Source: Acinetobacter sichuanensis (GTDB lineage Bacteria; Pseudomonadota; Gammaproteobacteria; Pseudomonadales; Moraxellaceae). Taken from it: DNA of 64,000 bases. The DNA lies in contig NZ_PYIX02000020.1 of assembly GCF_003024515.2 (NCBI RefSeq), forward strand, positions 16,226 through 80,225, given 5' to 3'. Under the pieces are notes generated by a model that was given only the letters and a program-made list of their open reading frames with translations, had not been told where the DNA came from and made no database searches. Below are positions 28,675 to 39,567 of the stretch, one piece after another. The position numbers were made by a program, and so were the translations under genes. Each line of letters begins with the position of its first letter. The stretch's first letter is position 1.

Positions 28675-29592
28675 ATGGAACTTAGACACCTTCGCTATTT
28701 TGTTGCTGTTGTTGAGGAGCAAAGCTTTACAAAAGCAGCAGAAAAATTGTTTATTGCTCAACCACCTTTGAGCCGTCAGATTCAAAATTTAGAAAATGAG
28801 TTGGATGTTCAACTATTTATACGAGGAAGTCGCCCTTTAAAAACAACAGAAGCAGGTCAATTTTTCTATCAACATGCCGTTAAACTTTTGTCTAATGCTG
28901 AAGAAGTAAAGAGCATGACCAAGCGTGTTGGTCTAGCCGATCGCACATTAAATATTGGTTTTGTTGGTTCATTATTGTTCGGTTTGTTGTCAAATATTGT
29001 CTATTTATTTAAGCAACAAAACCGCGATGTCAAAATAGAAATGGTTGAAATGACCACAACAGATCAAATTGAGGCATTAAAAGAAGGACGTATAGATGTC
29101 GGATTTGGACGTTTAAGAATTTCAGACTCAGCAGTAAAACGCGTTTTACTACGAGAAGAACCGTTAATGGTTGCGGTGCATGGAAGTAGCCCTTTAGTAC
29201 GCCAATATAAAGATGGAATTTACTTGGCAGACTTATTAGACCAGCATATTTTGCTATACCCAAACCACCATAAACCAAACTTTTCAACACAGATTCGTCA
29301 TTTATTTTCAGAGTATGGACTCGACTTAAAAAATGCACGAGAAGTACGCGAGTTACAACTTGCTTTAGGTTTTGTTGCTGCTGCTGAAGGCATCTCAATT
29401 GTCCCAAGCAGTGCCCAAAATATACATTTATCCCATCTGCACTTTATACCTTTATTAGATGATGCTGCGGTGAGTCCAATCTTTATGGCAATGCGTAATA
29501 TGGATGAAAATAACGATATTCACTCTTTATTTGATTGTGTTTATCAGGTTTATGACCTTGAGCAGATTGAATATGAGCGCCGCGTTCTCTAA
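28675..29592 (+). CDS. benM: LysR-type regulator BenM (BenM/CatM type)
   Basis: 305 aa from MELRHLRYFVAVVEEQS; the frame continues upstream but that part is not homologous. N-terminal winged helix (FTKAAEKLFIAQPPLSRQIQNLE) and a LysR effector domain (LNIGFVGSLLFGLL, LKEGRIDVGFGRLRI, SIVPSSAQN). In A. baylyi BenM responds to benzoate and muconate together, CatM to muconate only; the two are close paralogs, so the name rests mainly on the position next to ben genes. Divergent from catA. Confidence 0.88.
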   Translation: MELRHLRYFVAVVEEQSFTKAAEKLFIAQPPLSRQIQNLENELDVQLFIRGSRPLKTTEAGQFFYQHAVKLLSNAEEVKSMTKRVGLADRTLNIGFVGSLLFGLLSNIVYLFKQQNRDVKIEMVEMTTTDQIEALKEGRIDVGFGRLRISDSAVKRVLLREEPLMVAVHGSSPLVRQYKDGIYLADLLDQHILLYPNHHKPNFSTQIRHLFSEYGLDLKNAREVRELQLALGFVAAAEGISIVPSSAQNIHLSHLHFIPLLDDAAVSPIFMAMRNMDENNDIHSLFDCVYQVYDLEQIEYERRVL

Positions 29593-30142
29593 AGAAAAAT
29601 AATTTTGTGCTTAAAATTTAAACATACGTGCTTTTTATTTCAAGATAAATAGCACTTATTTTTTTGAATTGTTTATTTTTAATACATATTAAATTTGAAG
29701 TAGAATAATATTTCATCACTAAATATAGACCTTTGTCGCAATATAATCATTAACTGATTAGAAAATCTATTCAATATTATTATATTTATAAAAAATCTTA
29801 CAAAAGAGCAGAAAATAATATAATGAGTTATTTAAAGATTAAACATCATCAGGCAAGAATTAAAATAAGACGATTTAAATTTTTTGTGAAAAAACTCTAT
29901 TAAAATTCTCTTAATATGATTTTTTTAAATAAAATCCAAAATAGCGGTTAAAACCGTTCGTCATTTTGTAGAACTGCTTAAAAAAGCGGTTATTTAATTA
30001 TAAGTTATTGTTATTTATATAATAAAAATAAAACCTACTTTTTAGGTATAGATTTATACGCAATTGGTTTTGGACATTAAAAACACTTTAATCCATTGTT
30101 TGAGAAATTTTCTACCGTTCACGCGCAGGAGGCGCAAAGTGT
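29593..30142. other. 550-base AT-rich intergenic region before benK
   Basis: No gene that I can support. A 26-codon ATG frame at 29823-29903 lacks a ribosome site. At 29943-29992 the motif CGGTT/AACCG occurs three times (CGGTT, AACCG, CGGTT) and can form alternative small stems. No ATAC-N7-GTAT site was seen. The benK promoter should lie in the last 100 bases. Confidence 0.5.
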
Positions 30143-31516
30143 ATGGCGAATCTAAATATAAATACAATTGTGGATGAAGCGAAGTTCACCCCATTTCATT
30201 GGAACGTATTAATTTGGTGTTTACTGATTATTATTTTTGATGGTTATGATTTAGTTATTTATGGCGTTGCATTACCATTATTAATGCAAGAGTGGGGATT
30301 ATCTGCTGTACAAGCAGGTATGCTCGCAAGTACCGCCTTATTTGGCATGATGTTCGGTGCAATGTGCTTCGGAACCTTGTCAGACAAACTAGGTCGTAAA
30401 AAAACCATCATGATTTGCGTTGCAATTTTTAGTGGGTTTACTTTTTTAGGCGCATTTGCTTCTAACCCAATTGAATTTGGTATTTTACGTTTCCTTGCAG
30501 GCTTAGGCATTGGTGGGGTCATGCCAAACGTTGTGGCACTCATGACCGAATACGCACCCAAAAAAATTCGCAGTACATTAGTTGCTGTGATGTTTAGTGG
30601 TTATGCCATTGGTGGTATGACATCTGCATTATTAGGCGCGTGGTTAGTGACAGACTATGGTTGGAAAATCATGTTCTATATTGCCATTATTCCATTTGTT
30701 GCCTTGCCATTAATTTGGAAGTTTTTACCTGAATCCCTCATGTTCTTGACCAATAAGGGGAAAACTGAACAAGTCCGTCAAACTGTACAAAAAATTGCAC
30801 CAGAAAAAAATATTTCTGCTGATACCGTATTTGTACTGAATGAAGCAACTGTAGGCGATGAAGCGCCATTACGTGCTTTATTCCAACAAGGGCGTACTTT
30901 CAGTACCTTGATGTTCTGGGTCGCTTTCTTTATGTGTTTACTGATGGTTTATGCATTAGGCAGTTGGCTACCAAAACTAATGATTCAAGCAGGTTACTCG
31001 CTTGGTGCAAGTATGATTTTCTTATTTGCATTAAATATTGGTGGGATGGTCGGTGCAATTGGTGGTGGGGTGTTATCAGACCGTTTCCATTTAAAACCTG
31101 TATTAACCATTATGTTTGCAGTTGGTGCAATCGCATTAATTTTACTTGGATTTAAGAGCCCACAAGCGGTTTTATATACACTGATTGCAATCGCAGGTGC
31201 GGCAACCATTGGTTCACAAATTTTACTTTATACTTTTGTTGCACAGTTTTATCCAGCCGCTGTACGTTCTACAGGCATGGGATGGGCTTCAGGCATCGGA
31301 CGTATTGGTGCAATTGTAGGACCTGTATTAACAGGAGCGTTATTAACTTTACAATTGCCACATCAAATGAATTTCTTAGCAATTGCAATTCCAGGGGTAA
31401 TCGCAGCACTCGCAATTTTCTTGGTGAATTTGAAAGCATCGGTAGACCAAAGCAAAGAGACTCGTCCTTCTGCTTCGGTTAAAAATGGATCAACAATAGA
31501 GTCATCTGTCAATTAA
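30143..31516 (+). CDS. benK: Benzoate/aromatic acid MFS transporter BenK
   Basis: 457 aa, about twelve membrane segments, major facilitator of the aromatic acid:H+ symporter family. The family motif DGYDLVIYGVALP in helix 1 and the loop 2-3 motif GTLSDKLGRKKT are present. AGGAGG lies 10 bases before the ATG. In Acinetobacter benK stands next to benM and imports benzoate; PcaK- or VanK-like proteins are close, so substrate is assigned by context. Possibly transcribed with the following porin gene. Confidence 0.88.
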   Translation: MANLNINTIVDEAKFTPFHWNVLIWCLLIIIFDGYDLVIYGVALPLLMQEWGLSAVQAGMLASTALFGMMFGAMCFGTLSDKLGRKKTIMICVAIFSGFTFLGAFASNPIEFGILRFLAGLGIGGVMPNVVALMTEYAPKKIRSTLVAVMFSGYAIGGMTSALLGAWLVTDYGWKIMFYIAIIPFVALPLIWKFLPESLMFLTNKGKTEQVRQTVQKIAPEKNISADTVFVLNEATVGDEAPLRALFQQGRTFSTLMFWVAFFMCLLMVYALGSWLPKLMIQAGYSLGASMIFLFALNIGGMVGAIGGGVLSDRFHLKPVLTIMFAVGAIALILLGFKSPQAVLYTLIAIAGAATIGSQILLYTFVAQFYPAAVRSTGMGWASGIGRIGAIVGPVLTGALLTLQLPHQMNFLAIAIPGVIAALAIFLVNLKASVDQSKETRPSASVKNGSTIESSVN

Positions 31517-31618
31517 ACTAAAGAAAAATAATTTAAGTTTTCTTTATCTTATTGAATCAGATAAATTTATTCGTGGCATCAAAGGATGATGCCACTATCA
31601 TCAAGAAATGAGGTTTGG

Positions 31619-32905
31619 ATGAATACTCATAAGAAATTTTTTAAAGTAAAAACGCTTCTATTGGCTATGGGCGTATGTAGTACTGCGCTAACGCATGCAA
31701 AAGATGTGAATCCTGAAATTGAACAATTGCGTAATGAGATTAGTGAATTACGCCAACTGTTAAATCAGCAGACACAACAGCAACAAGCCGTACAACTGCA
31801 AAACTATCAGGAAGAAAAAGTTCAACTCGCAGCAAATACAACACGCGGTGGTTTGGCTTTAACTAAAGGTGGCGCTGAAATAAGCTTTTATGGAAATGTA
31901 CGTGCTGATCTTCAATATCAAATTGAAGGTGGTCCAGCGAATAGACTATATAACCAAATCAGCACAGTTGCTTTAGATGGTGTCAATGAAAATAGCGACA
32001 ACCTAAAATCAACATTGGCTGCTACACGTTTTGGTTTTGATTTTAAAACGCCAACTCAAGTCGGTGATGTCGGTGGTAAGCTTGAAGTTGACTTCTTAGG
32101 CGGCTCGTCTTTAGATACCTTACGTATTCGTCATGCTTATTTAACCTATGGAAATTGGTTGGTTGGTCAGACATGGTCAAACTTTGCACCTGTAGATTTT
32201 ATGCCTGAAGTCGTTGATGCACTTGGCTTTGTTGGTGGTTCAGTTAAACGTACACCACAGGTTCGTTATACGCAAAAATTAAATGCAGATACTAACTTTG
32301 TCTATGCTTTAGAAGATTCTAAAGATAGCAGTTCAGATATGCGTTTACCTGCTTTGACAGCACGACTTAACCATAAAATAGTGGATAATTTATCACTTGG
32401 TGCGCGTGCAATGGTAACTGAAAAACGTACCAAAGCAGATGAGCAAACAGCATGGGGTGTAGGTGTTGGTTTAAAATATGATGTAACACCAACTACAACA
32501 TTGAAGGCGGACTACTACCATGTCAATGGTGACAGTAGTTTCGTGTCATGGACAAACCAAGGTTTTGTGACTGATGCGAATAATCAGATTCTTGAAACCA
32601 ATGAATTTGATTCTATTACCTTCGGTATTACTCAACAGTTCAATGAAAAACTGCGTGGTACTTTGGCTTATGGTTATATGAAAGCGGATCAAAATGACCG
32701 TTATATCAATGCCCTTGCAGATAAAACCAAAGCCAACAAAGACTTATGGCAAGCATGGGGTAACGTATTTTATAGCCCAGTTAAACCACTCAGCTTTGGT
32801 GTTGAATATGTTTACGGTGAGCGTGAAGCATTTGGTGCAGCACCAAATGGCAGCAAAACAGGTGAAGATAATCGTGTAAATGCGGTGGCAATGTATAACT
32901 TCTAA
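31619..32905 (+). CDS. DcaP-like outer-membrane porin
   Basis: 428 aa from MNTHKKFFKVK, with TGAGG 5 bases upstream. Signal peptide with probable cleavage after THA near residue 26, a coiled-coil segment (IEQLRNEISELRQLLNQQTQQQ) and then a beta barrel ending in aromatic Phe (VAMYNF). This is the layout of trimeric DcaP porins, which take up dicarboxylic and similar acids across the outer membrane. Following benK, it probably passes benzoate or related anions. Residues LAATRFGFDFKTP, HAYLTYGNWLVGQTWSNF are typical. Confidence 0.88.
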   Translation: MNTHKKFFKVKTLLLAMGVCSTALTHAKDVNPEIEQLRNEISELRQLLNQQTQQQQAVQLQNYQEEKVQLAANTTRGGLALTKGGAEISFYGNVRADLQYQIEGGPANRLYNQISTVALDGVNENSDNLKSTLAATRFGFDFKTPTQVGDVGGKLEVDFLGGSSLDTLRIRHAYLTYGNWLVGQTWSNFAPVDFMPEVVDALGFVGGSVKRTPQVRYTQKLNADTNFVYALEDSKDSSSDMRLPALTARLNHKIVDNLSLGARAMVTEKRTKADEQTAWGVGVGLKYDVTPTTTLKADYYHVNGDSSFVSWTNQGFVTDANNQILETNEFDSITFGITQQFNEKLRGTLAYGYMKADQNDRYINALADKTKANKDLWQAWGNVFYSPVKPLSFGVEYVYGEREAFGAAPNGSKTGEDNRVNAVAMYNF

Positions 32906-32931
32906 GTTAAAGTTATATGAGTTAAAAGAGT

Positions 32932-32980
32932 TCCAATAAGTCGATATATAAACCTATTTTGACTTATTGGACTTTTATTT
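32932..32980 (+). terminator. Rho-independent terminator after the porin gene
   Basis: TCCAATAAGTC (32932-32942), 18-base loop, GACTTATTGGA (32961-32971) and a T-rich tail. Confidence 0.8.
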
Positions 32981-33025
32981 TACACATGATATTTTTAAAA
33001 ATAAGAACATGTTTTAGATGAAAAG

Positions 33026-33898
33026 TTAAGCATATTTCTTTGCAAGTAGTACACAAATTAAGACCAGACAACTGACCATAAGCATGCTCATCGTGACTTG
33101 TTCACCCAATAAAAAAGCTGAAAGCATTAAGCCAATCAAAGGCTGTAATAATTGAATTTGCCCTATTTTTGCAATACCCCCAAGTGCTAAGCCTTTATAC
33201 CAAAAGAAAAAACCGATTAACATACTAAAGATAGCAACATAAAATAGCGCTAAAAATTCAGTAGCTTTAATGCCTGTAAAACTTTGAGGGAAATAATAAA
33301 TAGTTAAGGGTGCCATGATTGGAAAAGTTAAAATAAGTGCCCAACAAATCACTTGCCAGCTACCTAATTCACGAGATAAATATCCACCTTCAGCATAACC
33401 TAGCCCACATAAAATAATCGCAACCAACATATAGGCATCACCAATTGCGACCTCTTGGGTTGTACTCTGGCTGAACATAAAGATCAGTACAAAACTGCTG
33501 CCGAGTAGGGCAAATAACCAAAATTGAATACTAGGTTTTTCATGTGCTCGAAACACACCAAAAATTGCGGTTGAAAGTGGTAATAAACCAACAAAAACAA
33601 TGGCACGAGATGAAGGAATACTTTGTAATGCTAAAGCAGTAAACAAAGGAAAACCAAGTACAACACCCAAAGCAACAAGACTTAAAGATTTTATTTGGGG
33701 AATACTGGGATATTTTAATTGAAATTTATAAGAAAATAGCAAACAAAAAAGTCCCAAAACTGCTGCAATTGAAGCTCGGGCTACCGTGAGAAATTCAGGA
33801 CTAAATCCTTGTACTGCAATACGTGTAGCAGGAAGTGAAGCTGCAAAAATTACAACGCCAATCAAACCATTGAGCCAACCTATATTTTGACGATTCAT
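33026..33898 (-). CDS. EamA/DMT-superfamily transporter
   Basis: 290 aa with ten hydrophobic segments in two EamA repeats (WLNGLIGVVIFAASLPATRIAV at the start, FYVAIFSMLIGFFFWYKGLALGGIAKIGQIQLL in the second, given here in part). Inner-membrane drug/metabolite exporter of unknown substrate. It is divergent from a MocR-type regulator gene, a frequent pairing in which the regulator controls the transporter. Confidence 0.85.
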   Translation of the reverse strand: MNRQNIGWLNGLIGVVIFAASLPATRIAVQGFSPEFLTVARASIAAVLGLFCLLFSYKFQLKYPSIPQIKSLSLVALGVVLGFPLFTALALQSIPSSRAIVFVGLLPLSTAIFGVFRAHEKPSIQFWLFALLGSSFVLIFMFSQSTTQEVAIGDAYMLVAIILCGLGYAEGGYLSRELGSWQVICWALILTFPIMAPLTIYYFPQSFTGIKATEFLALFYVAIFSMLIGFFFWYKGLALGGIAKIGQIQLLQPLIGLMLSAFLLGEQVTMSMLMVSCLVLICVLLAKKYA

Positions 33899-34034
33899 AT
33901 TTTAAAATCTTGACAAATAAGGCTTATTTAAAGCTTTTATCTTTTTTGAAAAAAGCCACAGTGCAATACAATAAAAAGAAACTGTTATGCTTCTGTATAC
34001 AGTACAATTTGAAAAATAGACCAAAGTGCAGCCC

Positions 34035-35423
34035 ATGACGATCAGTAAAATTGAACGAGTCATTGCTTTTATTCAGCAAGAAATTAGCAATAAAAAACTC
34101 ATAGCAGGTACACGTTTAATGTCTGTGCGACAGCTTGCACAACATTTAAACTATTCAGTCTCTACAGTGGTTGAGGCTTATGCGCGCTTAGTGGCTGAGG
34201 GTTTAATTGAGGCACGAACAGGCTCGGGTTATTATGTATCCACAAAGATGCAGGTCATTCACAATATTGAAAAACCTGTACAATACGAACGTGAAGTAGA
34301 TCCTTTATGGATTTCACGCCAATCCCTAGAGGCTAAATCTGATGTCATTAAAGCAGGGTGTGGGTGGCTACCTGTGGAGTGGATGCCTGAGTTAAGTCTT
34401 CGCCGAGCACTCAAACAGGTTGCCAAAGCAGAAGCTTCTCTTTTGGTTGATTATCCTATTCCACATGGTCATTTAGGTTTAAGACAATGGATTGCGCGAA
34501 AAAACAAAAAATATGATCTTGAATTGAGTGTTTCTCAAATCTTAATGACCGATTCTGCCACACAAGCAATTGATTTATTATTTCGAAAATTGTTAAAAGC
34601 AGGAGATGTCATTTTAGTGGATGATCCATGTTATTTTAATTTTTTAGCTTTAAGTCAAGTACATGATTTACAAGTTATTTCAATTCCATTTACTGAGCAT
34701 GGTCCAAGCGTACAGCATTTTCAGCAAGCATTATTATATCAACCCAAAATTTATTTAACGAATTCAGGCATCCATAATCCAACAGGTGCAACATTATCTA
34801 TTGCACATGCGTATCAAATTGCAAAATTAGCAGAACAGGCAAATTTAATCATTATTGAGGATGATATTTTTGCTGAGTTTGAACAGATCCCAGCACCACG
34901 TTACTCATCTTTAATGGGATTTGAGCGCGTTATACAAATAGGCAGCTTTTCTAAAACAGTAACGGCGGCTATTCGTTGTGGTTATATTATTTCACATGAA
35001 AAATTTATTGATGAATGTATTGATTTAAAAATTGCCACCAATTTTAGTGGTGGGCATTTAAATGCAGAAATTATTTATCAAGCTTTACTTGATAGTAGCT
35101 ATAAAAAGCATCTGGATAACTTACATAAAAAATTATTAAAAACAATGCAGTTCACGATTCAATCATTGGCTAAACTTGGAATTGAACCTGTGATTATTCC
35201 TAAAGCAGGCATTTTTTTGTGGTGTCAGTTACCAAAACAGATGAATGCTTCAGTTTTATCAAAATTATGCTTGAAACAGGGTGTTATTTTAGCACCAGGA
35301 AACTCATTTAGTCAGTCACCTGATGCAGGGCAATTTATGCGTTTTAATGTTGCACAATGTGGGTATAAAAAAGTATTTGATGTTTTAGAAAGTGCAATGG
35401 AGGAAATGAAGAATATTCAATGA
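34035..35423 (+). CDS. MocR-type GntR/aminotransferase regulator
   Basis: 462 aa from ATG 34035 (a GTG nine bases upstream is possible; neither has a good ribosome site). N-terminal GntR winged helix (GTRLMSVRQLAQHLNYSVSTVVEAYARL, residues 25-55 or so), linker, and a fold-type I aminotransferase domain with the PLP lysine in IGSFSKTVTAAIRCGY. MocR proteins sense PLP-bound amines or amino acids. The likely target is the divergent EamA gene. Convergent with the small gene downstream. Confidence 0.88.
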   Translation: MTISKIERVIAFIQQEISNKKLIAGTRLMSVRQLAQHLNYSVSTVVEAYARLVAEGLIEARTGSGYYVSTKMQVIHNIEKPVQYEREVDPLWISRQSLEAKSDVIKAGCGWLPVEWMPELSLRRALKQVAKAEASLLVDYPIPHGHLGLRQWIARKNKKYDLELSVSQILMTDSATQAIDLLFRKLLKAGDVILVDDPCYFNFLALSQVHDLQVISIPFTEHGPSVQHFQQALLYQPKIYLTNSGIHNPTGATLSIAHAYQIAKLAEQANLIIIEDDIFAEFEQIPAPRYSSLMGFERVIQIGSFSKTVTAAIRCGYIISHEKFIDECIDLKIATNFSGGHLNAEIIYQALLDSSYKKHLDNLHKKLLKTMQFTIQSLAKLGIEPVIIPKAGIFLWCQLPKQMNASVLSKLCLKQGVILAPGNSFSQSPDAGQFMRFNVAQCGYKKVFDVLESAMEEMKNIQ

Positions 35424-35433
35424 ATATCATTGT

Positions 35434-35871
35434 TTAATCAGTATATTCTACATAATCCCAAAGATTTAAACGGGCTTTAATTTCACTACGAATATTTGGT
35501 AATAAGGGTAAAAGTGTACCATCTATCCATAAGCTAAATGCTTGCGTTGAGATTTTTCGTTGTGCCGCATCAATAAGATGTACACCTTTGACCACAATCA
35601 AAGTTTGCTCACAAACAACAGTTTCAATTCCTTTAAATAAAACCTGTAAGCTGTGACCTGTGTCAATGATTTGCCACTCTAGTTCTATTTCTATGTTTTT
35701 ATTAGACTTTAAAATAGCTTGACCTTCGAGAAAATCATTTGTAGATAGACAGTCATGATCTACTCTTACTTTACTTAAAAACCACTCCTGCATTTTTAAC
35801 TCATCTAAAGTGTGGTGGGGGATTAAAATATCATCAAGATTAAATTTTTGGCTTAAATCGAAAAATTGCAT
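35434..35871 (-). CDS. Hypothetical protein
   Basis: 145 aa, no family recognised. The start MQFFDLSQKFNLDDILIPHHTLDELK has GGGAGGA just upstream. Mixed alpha/beta with a probable beta-sandwich middle (IEIELEWQIIDTGHSLQVLFKGIET), two Cys, no signal peptide or membrane helix. It stands alone, convergent with the MocR gene and divergent from the methyltransferase gene. Confidence 0.65.
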   Translation of the reverse strand: MQFFDLSQKFNLDDILIPHHTLDELKMQEWFLSKVRVDHDCLSTNDFLEGQAILKSNKNIEIELEWQIIDTGHSLQVLFKGIETVVCEQTLIVVKGVHLIDAAQRKISTQAFSLWIDGTLLPLLPNIRSEIKARLNLWDYVEYTD

Positions 35872-36006
35872 GGGAGGAAAACTTATAACAAAATAAACAA
35901 TGAAAAATCATATTTTATGCGAAGCATTGTGGAGAGTAAAACCTTTGCAATACTTGGCTATTATTCTGTATAAAGAAACATCACTGATTGATTAGGCTTT
36001 ATTTTG

Positions 36007-36630
36007 ATGGCGATACAAGAAGTTGCAAGCCCTATAGATCTTCGTAATCCCCAAGATGCAGCTTTATGGGCAAGCGAGGCAAATGAAAAAAGACCGTGGC
36101 GTTATGAATTTTTTAATTATTATTCACGTTTAATTAATAATTTGAATATTCAACCTATTTGTGTTTTAGAATTAGGTTCTGGTCCTGGTTTTCTGGCTCA
36201 ATATTTATTAGAAAAGTGTGAAAATATTGATTATAGTGCTTTAGATTTTTCTGAAGCCATGCATGAGCTATCAAGAAGTAAATTATCAGCACAGCAGTTA
36301 GAAAAGACCACTTTTTATGTGGCAGATTTTAAAACAACAACGTGGGCAGATCATTTACCACAATATGATGTGATTATTATTCATCAAGCTTTGCATGAGC
36401 TGCGACATAAATCTTATGTCTTAAACTTTCATTGCCAAGTCAGAAAATTATTAAAACCTACAGCCATTTATTTGGTATGTGATCATATTTTTGCACCACA
36501 TGCGATGCAAAATCATGATTTATATATGTCTACGCAAGAACACGTTCAAAGTTTAAAGTCAGCAAGTTTTAAAGATATCGACTTGGTGATGCAAAAAGAA
36601 AGTTTGTGTTTATTTGAGTGTAAAGCTTGA
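36007..36630 (+). CDS. Class I SAM-dependent methyltransferase
   Basis: 207 aa from ATG 36007. SAM-binding motif I is VLELGSGPGFLAQYLLE near residue 56 and motif II the Asp in YSALDFSEAMHELSR; IIIHQALHELRHK follows. Methyltransf_12/25 type; acceptor unknown. Stands alone, convergent with the phospholipase D gene, with only 17 bases between stops. Confidence 0.8.
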   Translation: MAIQEVASPIDLRNPQDAALWASEANEKRPWRYEFFNYYSRLINNLNIQPICVLELGSGPGFLAQYLLEKCENIDYSALDFSEAMHELSRSKLSAQQLEKTTFYVADFKTTTWADHLPQYDVIIIHQALHELRHKSYVLNFHCQVRKLLKPTAIYLVCDHIFAPHAMQNHDLYMSTQEHVQSLKSASFKDIDLVMQKESLCLFECKA

Positions 36631-36647
36631 CTGTTGTGATGACTAAC

Positions 36648-38195
36648 TTACATCATCCACTCAATCGGTAAATACGAGACACTATGCATCACACCACGCT
36701 GAAAACGTGTTGTTTCGGGTTCTTGAGTGTATTTTTTGATGCTGCCATCGGGTTGGTGGTCATACCAATTGATTTTGCCTTGTGAGTCGAGTTTAAGTTC
36801 ATAGGCAACTTTTAATAGATAGGTATCAAGTAATAATGACACTTGTTCTTGCAGTTGATCTGACTCAACCACTAAGCCAACTTCAGTATTTAAGTTAAAA
36901 GAACGAGGATCAAGATTAAAAGAACCAATAAAAACCTTATTGTCTATATCAATAAATTTGGCATGTAAACTTGATTTATCTTTACCTTTTTTAGGAATAA
37001 CATTCCCTGTAACTACTTCATACCAAGTTCGATTGTTACGTTCAATATAAGGTTTAAACTCATAGAGTTTTACACCACTTTTCAATAAATCTGTACGATA
37101 TTTTTGATAAAAAGCATGAACTAATGCAACATCATTTGCGACAAAGGAGTTGGTCAGAACGCGAACATCAACGCCTTGCTTGGGGAATTGTGCTAAATAT
37201 TGTGTACCTACTTTCGTTGGAACAAAATAAGCTGAAATTAAGTCCATTTCTTGTTTAGGCTCACCTAAATGTTGACGAATTTGGTGAGAAATTAATTCGC
37301 CATTTTGGGCTTGCCCTAAGGTTTTTTTAGGTGAATCTGCAAGGAAATGTGCGCGTGCCCAATTGATACGATTTTGCTTTAGCTCATTTGCGAGTTCTCG
37401 TTGTTCAGTATCCACTTTTGTATCAGTTTCAGGCTCTTTTTTTTCTAATTTTTGATAGTCTAATCTTAACTTTTCTAGATCTTTAGCATTGCCTTGAGTA
37501 ATAAATTGTTGATTTGGATAGCTTAAATCATTTTTCCAAAAGTTTGAAAATACAGTATTTGCATCATGTACTGCTGTACCAAAAAATAAAATATCCATAT
37601 CTGTAAACTGGAAGGATTCACTGGCATCAAAATATTCACTGCTAATATTACGTCCGCCAGTGACAGCAATAATACCATCGGCAATGATCAGCTTATTGTG
37701 CATACGATGGTTAATTTGTTTTAAACGGAAAATATAATCTAAAACTCTGAAGTGTCTAAATTTATAGGGATTATAGAGTTTAATTTCAATATTGGGATGT
37801 GTGCTTAATGCCTTTAATTGAGGGTCTATTTTTGTACCATTTTGGTCATCAATGAGTACACGAACTTTTACGCCACGATCAGCCGCTTTAAGTAATTCAT
37901 GTAGCATCAGATTGCCAATAAAATCATCTGCCCAAATATAGTACTGTAAGTCTAGGCTAGATTTTGCGTGACGAATTAAGTGAATACGAGCAGCAATACT
38001 TTGAAATGCATCACTCATGGCTAAATAAGCAGTTAAACCTTGTTGTAGTTGATTTTGAGTATTTTCTCCATTCAGCCAATGTTTACTATGAATCTGAATT
38101 TCATTGGTGGGTTTTGATTGATTCATAGGCAAACTGCATCCTGACAAAAAAGACAAACTTAGTGTGAGTGCAATTGAAGCGTGGGAAAATTTCAT
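36648..38195 (-). CDS. Phospholipase D-family lipoprotein (cardiolipin-synthase-like)
   Basis: 515 aa. Lipoprotein signal with lipobox LSGC near residue 20, then two PLD domains, each with an HKD motif: HRMHNKLIIADG followed by GGRN, and SSLHAKFIDIDNKVFIGSFN. This resembles ClsC/YmdC-like enzymes that move phosphatidyl groups; here the lipobox places it in the periplasm on a membrane. A charged Glu/Lys-rich insert lies near residues 245-275. Reaction not provable from sequence. Confidence 0.85.
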   Translation of the reverse strand: MKFSHASIALTLSLSFLSGCSLPMNQSKPTNEIQIHSKHWLNGENTQNQLQQGLTAYLAMSDAFQSIAARIHLIRHAKSSLDLQYYIWADDFIGNLMLHELLKAADRGVKVRVLIDDQNGTKIDPQLKALSTHPNIEIKLYNPYKFRHFRVLDYIFRLKQINHRMHNKLIIADGIIAVTGGRNISSEYFDASESFQFTDMDILFFGTAVHDANTVFSNFWKNDLSYPNQQFITQGNAKDLEKLRLDYQKLEKKEPETDTKVDTEQRELANELKQNRINWARAHFLADSPKKTLGQAQNGELISHQIRQHLGEPKQEMDLISAYFVPTKVGTQYLAQFPKQGVDVRVLTNSFVANDVALVHAFYQKYRTDLLKSGVKLYEFKPYIERNNRTWYEVVTGNVIPKKGKDKSSLHAKFIDIDNKVFIGSFNLDPRSFNLNTEVGLVVESDQLQEQVSLLLDTYLLKVAYELKLDSQGKINWYDHQPDGSIKKYTQEPETTRFQRGVMHSVSYLPIEWMM

Positions 38196-38315
38196 TCTTA
38201 TTGAATAAATTGTTAAATTTTAATAAATCATAACACTAGTTATTGGTTGAATCATCAAATGAAAAAAGGTTACTGTAGCTAATCTGTTAAAGAACGACCC
38301 TATGAAGGATGATAG

Positions 38316-39428
<1,113 letters not shown>

Positions 39429-39456
39429 ACTTCAAATCACAATTGTTAAAACTTTA

Positions 39457-39489
39457 AAATCAGCAGAGCCAAAGTTCTGCTGATTTTTT
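39457..39489 (+). terminator. Rho-independent terminator
   Basis: AAATCAGCAGA/TCTGCTGATTT 11-bp stem with a T run, directly after the class III alcohol dehydrogenase gene. Confidence 0.9.
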
Positions 39490-39567
39490 ATTAATTTTGC
39501 AAGAATTTGACATTAAATTTCTATAAGTTTGCTAGTCTAGTGCCTTTATTTTGACTTTAAATTATTT

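Noticed and set aside
29823..29903. 26-codon lysine/arginine-rich ORF (MSYLKIKHH...)
   Set aside because: No ribosome site, AT-rich surroundings, composition expected from A-rich DNA.
30040..30065. GTAT...ATAC sequence before benK as a BenM site
   Set aside because: The half-sites are in the wrong order and spacing (GTAT-N6-ATAC) for the ATAC-N7-GTAT consensus.
31520..31545. AAAGAAAA/TTTTCTTT hairpin between benK and the porin gene as terminator
   Set aside because: The stem is almost all A-T and has no distinct T run; read-through to the porin is as likely.
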